A stretch of 64,000 bases of DNA from Flaccisagitta enflata (lineage: Eukaryota; Chaetognatha; Sagittoidea; Aphragmophora). The DNA lies in assembly GCA_965153355.1 (NCBI GenBank), contig OZ231128.1, positions 18,538,001 through 18,602,000 on the forward strand, in the 5' to 3' direction. This document shows, piece by piece, positions 55,994 to 64,000 of the stretch. The notes below the pieces were generated by a model. It was not told where the DNA came from. It saw only the letters and a program-made list of their open reading frames with translations, and made no database searches. The translations under genes were made by a program, and so were the position numbers. Position 1 is the stretch's first letter. Every line of letters begins with the position of its first letter.

Positions 55994-55994
<1 letters not shown>
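55254..55994 (-). mobile_element. AGTCGCG hairpin repeat interrupted by a MITE
   Basis: The tail half (ACAAGGCCGGATAC) and the rest (GGATACACGTCTACCGAAGT...head AGTCGCGTGCACGTGACT on the minus strand, 55972-55989) form one element split by 55268-55783. Confidence 0.75.
55268..55783. mobile_element. MITE with 7-bp target duplication
   Basis: CGGATAC occurs at 55261-55267 and 55784-55790. Inverted ends (TTCGGGTGCTTCGCATAGC and, reversed, TTGGGTGCTTCACATAGC) continue imperfectly for about 90 bp (CAAAAGTTGG, TAATGTGGAG, TCATCTTCCG). No transposase. The superfamily is uncertain; hAT, P or Merlin types make 7-9-bp duplications. Confidence 0.75.
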
Positions 55995-55996
<2 letters not shown>

Positions 55997-56055
<59 letters not shown>

Positions 56056-56150
56056 CACACAAATTTGAAAATCTTACTGAGGGATAGATGGACTGACTGA
56101 CGGACGGACCGACGGGCCAACATGACGGAGCAACGTGCACCCCACTTTAA
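55997..56150 (-). mobile_element. (GA)n and truncated GTCC-array fragment
   Basis: (GA)n at 55999-56050, then GGACTGACTGACGGACGGAC and a decayed head (GTGCACCCCACTTTAAAATG). Confidence 0.5.
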
Positions 56151-56512
56151 AATGATAGTTTGCAGTGCAACTAAGAACGAAATGCTTTCTCTCTTGTCGC
56201 AGTTGCAACTGATTTGTTGTTTAAGGAGCTAATTTGCATAATTCAGCGCAATCCTCATATGCAATACCTAATACGCAAAGTGCATTGGATTCATACGGAA
56301 TTATACATGATACTACAAAACGTAACTTTCATGTATTTCTGTGAATATGTTTTAGAAGGCAAATTATCTAGGCTTGTGAAGATTCACAGGATATTCGTTT
56401 TCTTCTGCCCAAATAGTAATCAAACTCGTCAGATACTGACGCACATTGTCCAGCATAACTTGTAACTTTTGAACTTTTGAACTTTTGAACACAGGACGAA
56501 CAGATGTTCACA
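56151..56512. other. No gene seen
   Basis: AT-rich unique sequence with a GAACTTTT triple repeat at about 56465-56490. Confidence 0.4.
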
Positions 56513-56520
56513 TTGTGCAG

Positions 56521-56592
56521 CAGGGTACGACAAAGTGCCCAAGCACGCAAGCATTGCTTGTAGGCAGCAAGCAAATTTTGTAGGCAGGGAGA

Positions 56593-56632
<40 letters not shown>

Positions 56633-57575
56633 AATAAAAATAAAATAAAAGGAAAAATATTTATGTATAGAAATATCAAATTTTCTATACCTGAAAAGGT
56701 TTTTATATGATTTGCCATGTTATACAGTTACCCGTACAACCCTATGCAAATATAAATCATAACAAATATATTTCCAATATATATAGGATGTTATTCCATG
56801 AACATAATTGCGGGTCCAGATTAAACACCAGTGAGAGTTTCTGAGTCTTTTGTTCTAATTCTAGTTTTTGGTATACTACCTAGGACATAAGTCTACGTTC
56901 ACCTATAATCATCAATAACTACAATTTGGTTAAAGATAAATAAGAAAAATTGGTGAGATTCAGAAACGGCTTCAAAAAATCTTTCATTTGAGTCCAATCC
57001 CATCCTGGTAGCTCAAAGCGTTTAGAAATGAGAGCAGTTTGAAGATTGCTTGTCACTTTTAAAAATTGAGAAATGAATTGAGCAGTCTTCTTATGCCATC
57101 TTTCACGTCATACACTTGTTTGTCTAGAGATAAAAAATAAGACTGAGCTGATGCCAGAGGCTGAAAAAAGTTTAAGGGCTACTTACTTGATTGCCAATAC
57201 TTCTTTTCCCAAAGGATTTCTGGATCATGAAAATATAAAAGACAATCTATGCCTTTGTAGAGACTGACATAAAATTGCAAAAAAAATGTTAGGTGACAAG
57301 GTCTGGCAAAAGATCCTTCAACAGCTTATCAAATCATTACAGTGGTCCATAGTAGCAGGATTTACCACAGCAGGAAATTAAGTGAAGTATTTAAACCATA
57401 ATACAAATTGATTTATCATTGTCTCATGATTAAATAAGTTTTTGGTCCAAGTGAACGTAGACTTATGTCCTAGGTAGTAGCAATAATGTTGTTCAACTTT
57501 CAAAAAAATATTTTGTAGGCAAGAGTTGGTAAGAAAATCTTGCTTGTAGGCAGCTGAAAATTTTGTCGGACCCTG
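56521..57575. mobile_element. hAT-like element with 8-bp target duplication, carrying a nested MITE
   Basis: TTGTGCAG is duplicated at 56513-56520 and 57576-57583. Ends are CAGGGTACGACAAA and, reversed, CAGGGTCCGACAAA, the classical hAT form. Subterminal GCTTGTAGGCAGC occurs near both ends. The host element is about 450 bp without the insertion at 56876-57477 and has no coding capacity. Confidence 0.85.
56876..57477. mobile_element. Tc1/mariner-like MITE nested in the hAT element
   Basis: TA at 56874-56875 and 57478-57479. A perfect 27-bp inverted repeat begins CTACCTAGGACATAAGTCTA. Interior AT-rich, non-coding. Confidence 0.85.
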
Positions 57576-57654
57576 TTGTGCAGGCAGACTAACAAAAATG
57601 TTGTTAATTACCTTGTAATAGTTGGAAACCCTTTAAAACGTTTCAAATGTCTTT

Positions 57655-57722
57655 AAAAAACTTTGTGATTGACGGACCGATCCAAGGGTGGCTTATAGAG
57701 TCGCGTAGCACGTGACTGGAAA
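57655..57722 (-). mobile_element. Hairpin-repeat head fragment
   Basis: Minus strand: AGTCACGTGCTACGCGACT, CTATAAGCCACCCTTGG, GTCCGTC. The remainder is missing. Confidence 0.55.
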
Positions 57723-57854
57723 TTCTTTGCCAATATGAAGGAAGAAAAGAAGGCAAAATGGATTCCAGGAAAACGGAAACTAAAACGCAGGTAAAACCCG
57801 CAATAAGGAGAAAGTGGGGCAAACCCTTTGAACGAAGGCGATGATACAGAAAGA

Positions 57855-58383
<529 letters not shown>

Positions 58384-58559
58384 AGGGAGCGTGCGCGCTG
58401 AAGACAGACAGACAACAGACTGACAGGCAGACAAACAGACAGATAGACAGACAGATAAAGAGAAAGACATCGAGGAATTCTCGAAATAAAGATGAAAAGA
58501 TAGAGAAAGAGCAAAATAAAGATCAAAAGATAGAGAAAGAGCGATGATGGGCGTCCATC

Positions 58560-59395
58560 AACAACGTGACATTTAAAGCAAGATGGCGCAGAAGATCGCA
58601 GGCCGTAGATGACAAATGACATTCTCCTAGAGCAGCAGCTACAGCAATAGCAACAGCATTAGCAGGCCGTAGATGACAAATAATATTCTCCTAGAGCAAC
58701 AGCAACAGCAACAGCAACAGCATCAGCAGGCCGTAGGTGACAAATAATATTCTCCTACAGCAACAGCAACAGCAACAGCATTAGCAAGCCCTAGATGACA
58801 AATAATATTCTCCTAGAGCAACCGCAACAGCAACAGCATTAGCAGGACGTAGATGACAAATGGCATTCTCCAATAGCAACAGTAACAGCATTAGCAGGCC
58901 GTAGATGACATATGACATTCTCCTAGAGCAACAGCAACTGCAACAGCAACAGCATCAGCATGATGTAGATGACAAATGAAATTCTCCTTTAGCCACAGCA
59001 ACAGCAATAACAACAGCATGAGCAGGCCATAGATGACAAATGACACTCTCTTATAGCAACAGCAACGGCAACAGCATTAGCTGGCCGTAGATGACAAATG
59101 ACACTCTCTTATAGCAACAGCAACGGCAACAGCATTAGCTGGCCGTAGATGACAAATGACATTCTCCTAGAGCAACAGCAACAGCAACAGCACTAGCAGG
59201 ACGTAGATGACAAATAACATTCTTCTATAGCAACAGCAACAGCATTAGCAACAACATCAGCAACAACGACAGTGACAATAGCAGAATCAGCGACAGCAGC
59301 AGTAGTAGTATCAGCAACGGCATTAATAGTGTGACATTTGAAGCAACGTGGCGCAGAGGATTGTAGGCCGTAAATGACAAAAGACAATTACAGTC
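58560..59395. repeat. About 59-bp minisatellite
   Basis: About 12 units of GGCCGTAGATGACAAATGAC, ATTCTCCTAGAGCAACAGCA plus a variable number of CAACAG. The flanks (CAACGTGACATTTAAAGCAA at 58560 and GTGTGACATTTGAAGCAACG at 59328) are also similar to each other. Confidence 0.9.
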
Positions 59396-59586
59396 CCCAG
59401 CAACTTCACCAGCAGCAGCATTAGCAAGGGGCTTGAGCTTCGGCGCAGAACCAGTAGTTTGCCATCCCAAAACAAAAGAAAAGCAATTTAATGGAGCAAA
59501 CTTGTACTTTTAACCGGTTTGGTGATTCGTATACATGAATACAGTTATAACAGAGTTTTTTTTTACCTTTTTGGATGAAAAGTGAA

Positions 59587-59852
59587 AGAGGTCGCGTTTC
59601 TAGGCAAAGGCAATTGCGTTTTTAACAGGCCACTCGGTCGCTCGCTAAGTTCATTCGCTCGCACTACTCACTCCGCTCACTCCACTCACTCGCTCTGCAG
59701 CGCTCCTCTTCGCTACACTCTGTTCACGGGCTCGCTCAATCACTACACTCACCTCGTGGAACGGTTGAAATTTATAAACATGTGTTCATGCTGTAATCGC
59801 GTTCAACGCGAACAAACACGTTTTTGGTCGTCACTAGAAACACGCCCTGAGA
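59587..59852 (+). mobile_element. GCTCACTCGC repeat, copy 3 (best preserved)
   Basis: GTCGCGTTTCTAGGCAAAGG...GCGTTTTTAACAGGCCACTC, (CACTCGCTC)-like units, GGAACGGTTGAAATTTATAA, GCGTTTTTGGTCGTCACTAG, AAACACGCCC. The ends (GCGTTTCTAG / CTAGAAACACGC) are inverted. Confidence 0.65.
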
Positions 59853-59905
59853 TGATTTGGTTGAGAGACGGTATTGAGCATGGAAGGGGTGAATTGGAAG
59901 GAAAA

Positions 59906-60653
59906 CAGGTCGCCCAAGGGCAATATGTGGTCAGCGATACCCGTTGCCCTGCTTTGAGTGATTGTGAATTGGAGTGAGGGGAAGCAGGGCAGCGGCCCCG
60001 AAGGGGACGAAGTCCTGTAGAACACAGGGGGGCTTTCGTTCGTCCTGCCTGAAGATGTAGATGAGATGCTATAGAGGGCTGACTGAAGGCCCTCAAGAGC
60101 CTAAACTGAGGTCTAAGAAGGCTGATGTAAGGCCTGAGAATGCCAATTGGAAGCTTGAGAGGGCTGAATTGAGGCTTGAGAGGTCTGACTTGACGCTTAA
60201 GAGAGCTGGATTAAGGCTTGAAAGGTCAGAGCACTGAGAGCAATAAATTGAGGCCTAGCTGATTTGAGGCCTGAGAGGCCTAATTGAGGCCAGAGGGGCT
60301 AGGTTTGAGGCCTGAGAATTTGATTGAAGCCTGAGAAGCCTAATTTGAGGCCTGAGAGGTTGAATTTGAGGCCTGAGAGGTTGAATTTGAGGCTGGAGAG
60401 GTCTGAGAGGCTGGATTTGAGGCGTGGGAGGGTGGATTTGAGGCCTGAGAGGCTGGATTAGAGGCCTGAGAGGCCAGATTTGAGGTCTCAGAGGCCAGAT
60501 TTGAGGTATCAGAGGCCAGATTTGAGGCCTGAAGGGCCTAATGAGGGGCGGGGGGGGGGGACGAACGGACGAACGAACGAACGGACGGACGGACGGACGA
60601 ACGAAAGTCCCCCTGTGTTCTACAGGACTTCGTCCCCTTCGGGGCCGCTGCCC
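59906..60653 (-). mobile_element. Composite foldback element, copy 3
   Basis: Same architecture as 29026-29631: outer block with small hairpin GCCC-AA-GGGC and GGTCAGCGATACCCGTTGCC. An inverted pair of about 60 bp (59987-60045 and 60594-60653, nearly identical) encloses tandem GCCTGAGAGGCTGGATTTGA units. The arms share only the outer GGGCAGCGGCCCC with the other copies. It is followed by AAAAAG. Confidence 0.8.
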
Positions 60654-60914
60654 AAAAAGACCAGCAAGGAAAAATCGAGCATGTTTATAGCGTGTAAGCC
60701 AGAAGGAGAGAAAAATAGGGGGCTCCTTATCCTTTGTTTTGATCATAAATGAATTCTCTCTTTCTTTTTTTCTCTTTCATTCTTTCCTTTCTTCTTTTTT
60801 CCCCATCCTTTCTTTTTTCCCATCATTTCTTCCCCCCCCCCCCACTATTTCTTTTAGCCAGGGGCGGATCTAGAGAGATGCAATGAGGTTGGAGCCAAAT
60901 GCCTGGAAAAAGCC

Positions 60915-61003
<89 letters not shown>

Positions 61004-61245
61004 GAAGGCGGAGGCAGAGAAAAAAAGACAGAGAGAGGGGTCAGGTATTTCCCGATATTAAGGGCACCATGAAGCAGGCTTTTAGAGCTCAGTTGGTGAA
61101 CAATAGAATCATGATATAGATTATAGAAGACCTGACGGCTATCTTCTTGTTGATATGGATTATTGAATAAAATATAAACATTCAAGCCCACTTGGTTTTG
61201 TTGAAAAATAAAAAACAATGAAGCATCCGAGGGGCCACTTTGCCC
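60654..61245. repeat. Unique sequence with poly-C and (GA)n
   Basis: Poly-C at 60834-60843, (GA)n at 60918-61001. No gene seen. Confidence 0.7.
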
Positions 61246-61297
61246 AAATCTTTTTAAATTGTGAAAAAAGCAGGGGGTTATCTAGAAAGATAGTGCC

Positions 61298-61414
61298 TGT
61301 GTCTGTGACGGACCAACGGTCAGACAGACGGGCCCATAAATTGGAATTGCAATTGACAGAAGGACCAACGGTCGGACAAAGTCTCAAATTGAGTTGCGTC
61401 TACGCAACTAAGAA
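61298..61414 (-). mobile_element. Truncated AGTTGCG hairpin repeat
   Basis: Minus strand: head AGTTGCG-TAGA-CGCAACT (61392-61409, perfect), CAATTTGAGACTTTGTCC, GACCGTTGGTCC array. Loop and flanks differ from the other copies. Confidence 0.6.
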
Positions 61415-61454
61415 TATAAGAAATATAAGAATAGTAATGAGAAAAAAAGTTCTA

Positions 61455-61775
61455 GGACGAAGAAGAAGAAGAAGCGGAGGAAAAAGGCGAGGAAGGCGGA
61501 GAAGAAGAGGGAGAATTCGAGAAGAATGATATGCAGGGGAAGAGGGAGAAAAATGAAACGCAGAAGAAGAGGGAGAAGAATGATACGCAGAAGAAGAGGG
61601 AGAAAAATGATACGCAGAAGAAGAGAAAGAAGAATGATACGCAGAAAGAGAGGGAGAAGAATGATACGCAGAAGAAGAGGGAGAAGAATGATACGCAGAA
61701 GAAGAGAGAGAAGAATAATATGCAGGAGAAAAGGGAGAAGATTGTTACGCAGAAGAAGAGGGAGATGAAAAAGAA
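61455..61775. repeat. 27-bp minisatellite
   Basis: CAGAAGAAGAGGGAGAAGAA + TGATACG units, about 10 copies. Confidence 0.9.
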
Positions 61776-62055
61776 GAAAAGAATAAAGAAATGAGTTTGA
61801 AACTCAGTGAAGTTGAAGAAGTGAAAGCCCGAGGAGAAATAAATGAGTTGAATTCGCCATTTCTCACATTCTCTCATAAATTTCTCATTTCATCATTGCT
61901 TTCTCCTTTCCTTTATTTCTTTTTCTTTTCTTTTTTTGCCATTTTTTTCTTTCTTTTTTCTTCTTTTTTAGATTTCTTCCTCTTCCGCGTTTCATTTTTG
62001 CCAAACCTCAACTCTTAATATTCTCCTCACTCAAATGACGATTCCTTCCTTTTGC
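61776..62055. other. No gene seen
   Basis: Unique then pyrimidine-rich sequence. Confidence 0.4.
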
Positions 62056-62057
62056 TA

Positions 62058-62060
62058 GCC

Positions 62061-62131
<71 letters not shown>

Positions 62132-62177
62132 GCGTTTATTTCTTTATCTTTGTTTTTTTTATGCTTGTCTTCTCATT

Positions 62178-62269
<92 letters not shown>

Positions 62270-62271
62270 TC
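62058..62271. repeat. (CTGT)n and (TTTC)n tracts
   Basis: (CTGT)n at 62058-62128 and (TTTC)n at 62176-62271. Confidence 0.95.
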
Positions 62272-62440
62272 CTCGCTCGAGTTGAAAAGTGTGAAAACGT
62301 GCGTTCCCGCCCCTCCGCCCACGCCCCCCCCCCCGGCCCACATCGATTTTTGCATTCCCAACCATGTAACTCGTTGATCTGATTTAACTCGTTGATCTGA
62401 TTTAACTCTTTCTGTGTTCCTTTGTTCCCCCCGTTTTGTC
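62272..62440. other. End of hairpin-repeat-like sequence, then intron 3' end
   Basis: CGAGTTGAAAAGTGTGAAAA and GCCCCTCCGCCCACGCCC resemble the middle of an AGTTGCG repeat. TTGATCTGATTTAACTC is tandemly duplicated (62373-62408). The pyrimidine-rich run TTTGTTCCCCCCGTTTTGTC leads to the acceptor at 62446. Confidence 0.45.
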
Positions 62441-62446
62441 TTGCAG

Positions 62447-62587
62447 CTATTTGGAAGAAACCTGGAGGGAAGTTTTTGTCGTTTGGCGCGGAGCCTTTCG
62501 ATCCTTCAGTGGATCTCAACAAATATTCCTTCTCCAAACCCGAACCTGATGTCTACTCCATCACCATCTCCAAAGTCGGAAAAGACG
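62447..62587 (+). CDS. Putative IgSF gene, exon 2: second half of the Ig domain
   Basis: The acceptor GTTTTGTCTTGCAG precedes 62447, with a donor GACG|GTGAGA at 62587. The exon is 141 nt, phase 1 to phase 1. It reads (A)IWKKPGGKFLSFG, FDPSVDLNKYSFSKPEPD and VYSITISKVGKD. These are the strand C Trp-Lys, and the Y-S-x-x-I strand-E pattern that precedes D-x-G-x-Y-x-C in Ig domains. The final Cys must lie in a further exon, not found before the window end. It joins in frame to 25076-25208, giving CRMKTDKP-AIWKK. The intron would be about 37.2 kb. The Ig assignment of this exon is better supported than its pairing. Confidence 0.6.
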
Positions 62588-62604
62588 GTGAGAGCGAACG
62601 AATG

Positions 62605-63185
62605 AATGAGGAGTTGAATGATTGAATGAATGAATGAATAAATGGATGAATGAATGGATGAATGAATGAATGAATGAATGAATGAATGAATGAATGAATG
62701 AATCAATGAACGAATGAATGAATGAATGAATGAATGAATGAATCAATGAATGAATGAATGAATGAATCAATCAATGAACGAATGAATGGTTAAATGAATG
62801 AATAAAAGGATGTTATGAACAGATCAATTATCGAAAGAAGGGTTGAGTGAATGAATGAATGAATGAATGAATGAATGAATGAATGAATGAATTATTGAAT
62901 GAATGAATGAATGAATGAATGAATGAATGAATGAATGAATGGAGTGAATGAATGTATGAATGCTTGAATGAATGAAAAATGAATGAATGGACGAACGGTT
63001 TTATGAACAATTAATGGATGATTCATTGCATGAATGGATGGATGAATGAATGAATGAATGATTGACTGAATGAATGAATGAATGAATGAATGAATAAATG
63101 AATTGATGGATAATGGATTAATGAATGATTGAATGAATTGGAAATTTGAAGGATGAATGAATGAATGAATGAATGAATTGATGGA
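62605..63185. repeat. (GAAT)n tract
   Basis: About 580 bp of GAAT units with frequent GATG/CAAT variants, just after the exon. Confidence 0.95.
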
Positions 63186-63209
63186 TGAAAAGATATCATC
63201 AAACAACTC

Positions 63210-63358
63210 TTTTTTTAGTTGCGGACACGCAACTCTATAAGAGGCTTTGTCCGTTCGTCCGTTGGTCCGTCAGCACGAGTCGGAAAGTGGGAAAACGCGC
63301 ATATGCGCCCCTGCCCACCTGTCCGCAACTGGTATTGGCCGTGTATCCGGCCTTGTTC
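63210..63358 (+). mobile_element. AGTTGCG hairpin repeat, short full copy
   Basis: Head AGTTGCGGACACGCAACT (63217-63234), CTATAAGAGGCTTTGTCC, short array, CGAGTCGGAAAGTGG, internal GTCCGCAACTGGTATTGG, tail hairpin GGCCG-TGTATC-CGGCC + TTGTT. Combines the AGTTGCG head with the GGCCG-type tail, like 17412-17597. Confidence 0.85.
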
Positions 63359-63725
63359 GTGTTTCAACACTCTCTCGGTCACGAAAAATGAGAGAGCTAG
63401 AGCCCTTCGTTCTGAGCGAACCTTTCCCGGGAAAAAGGCCGTTTACATAACAGCATCATTTTAGTCGCGAGTGATTGAGCAGGAGCGACGGTGCGAGGGT
63501 TTGAATAAATGGACATTGCACTGCCTCACACAGGCATCCATATGGATGACTGAGCAAAACAGATCAAGCGTGATACAGAAACCATAACCGTGCTCCAAAA
63601 CAGACAGATAGATTAATAGAATGGTAGAATGACAGAAATTGGACAGAATGACAGACAGTCGGACTGACAGACAGACGGAAAGACAGACATACTTACTGAT
63701 TAACAGAAAGACAGACAGACATTCA
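63359..63725. other. No gene seen
   Basis: Unique, then ACAGACAG-type repeats. TAGTCGCGAGTGATTGAGCA at 63463 resembles the GCTCACTCGC repeat in reverse. Confidence 0.35.
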
Positions 63726-63734
63726 GACCGATTA

Positions 63735-63915
<181 letters not shown>

Positions 63916-64000
63916 AAGCCTACAGATTCGTGAGTACTCCTTTGTTTGAGTATCGCAAATTCGATTTTTTTTTATTCACTGGCTAAAGCGCGTATAGCGA

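Noticed and set aside
59582-59977. 131-codon plus-strand frame
   Set aside because: It runs across two interspersed repeats (GCTCACTCGC repeat and composite element).

Overview
The window looks like gene-poor DNA from an animal genome, probably a marine invertebrate. The grounds are GT-AG introns in matching phase, an immunoglobulin-type exon pair, a secreted protein in three exons, cut-and-paste transposon remnants with target-site duplications, and extreme loading with microsatellites and minisatellites. I cannot name the species. No rRNA, tRNA, CRISPR array or prokaryotic operon is visible. Most long open frames are stop-free only because they cross triplet repeats or pyrimidine-only tracts.

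Layout. 1-19 kb: simple repeats, several minisatellites (units of 51, 43, 32 and 36 bp), a 377-bp tandem trimer, and the first dispersed hairpin repeats. 19.4-25.6 kb: a 6.2-kb plus-strand open frame built of homopolymer-coding tracts. Its 3' end contains a plausible signal peptide and the first half of an Ig domain, ending in a good splice donor at 25208. 25.2-62.4 kb: what appears to be a 37-kb intron of that gene, filled with (CA)n, (GA)n and (CT)n tracts, MITEs and hairpin repeats. It also holds a second gene on the minus strand (42.8-44.6 kb: signal peptide, short helical repeats, C1q-like C-terminus) and a degenerate transposon with long inverted ends and a truncated ORF (49.4-51.6 kb). 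62447-62587: the second Ig half-exon, in phase with the first. 62.6-64 kb: more simple repeats.

The most interesting signal is a set of dispersed repeats whose terminal palindromes covary. The main family has about 25 copies or fragments. It starts with T-run + hairpin, carries a (GTCY/GTCG)n core, has an internal sequence complementary to the hairpin arm, and ends in a second hairpin followed by TTGTT. The hairpin differs between copies (AGTCGCG, AGTTGCG, AGATGCG, AGGTGC, AGTCGCT), yet within nearly every well-preserved copy both arms and the distant internal block change together. A composite foldback family (three copies) and a short palindromic repeat (two copies) behave the same way. One composite copy has a paralogous empty site that fixes its ends without a target duplication longer than 1 bp, as expected for rolling-circle (Helitron/Helentron-like) insertion.

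The two protein genes are candidate secreted or cell-surface products. Neither is complete or certain.
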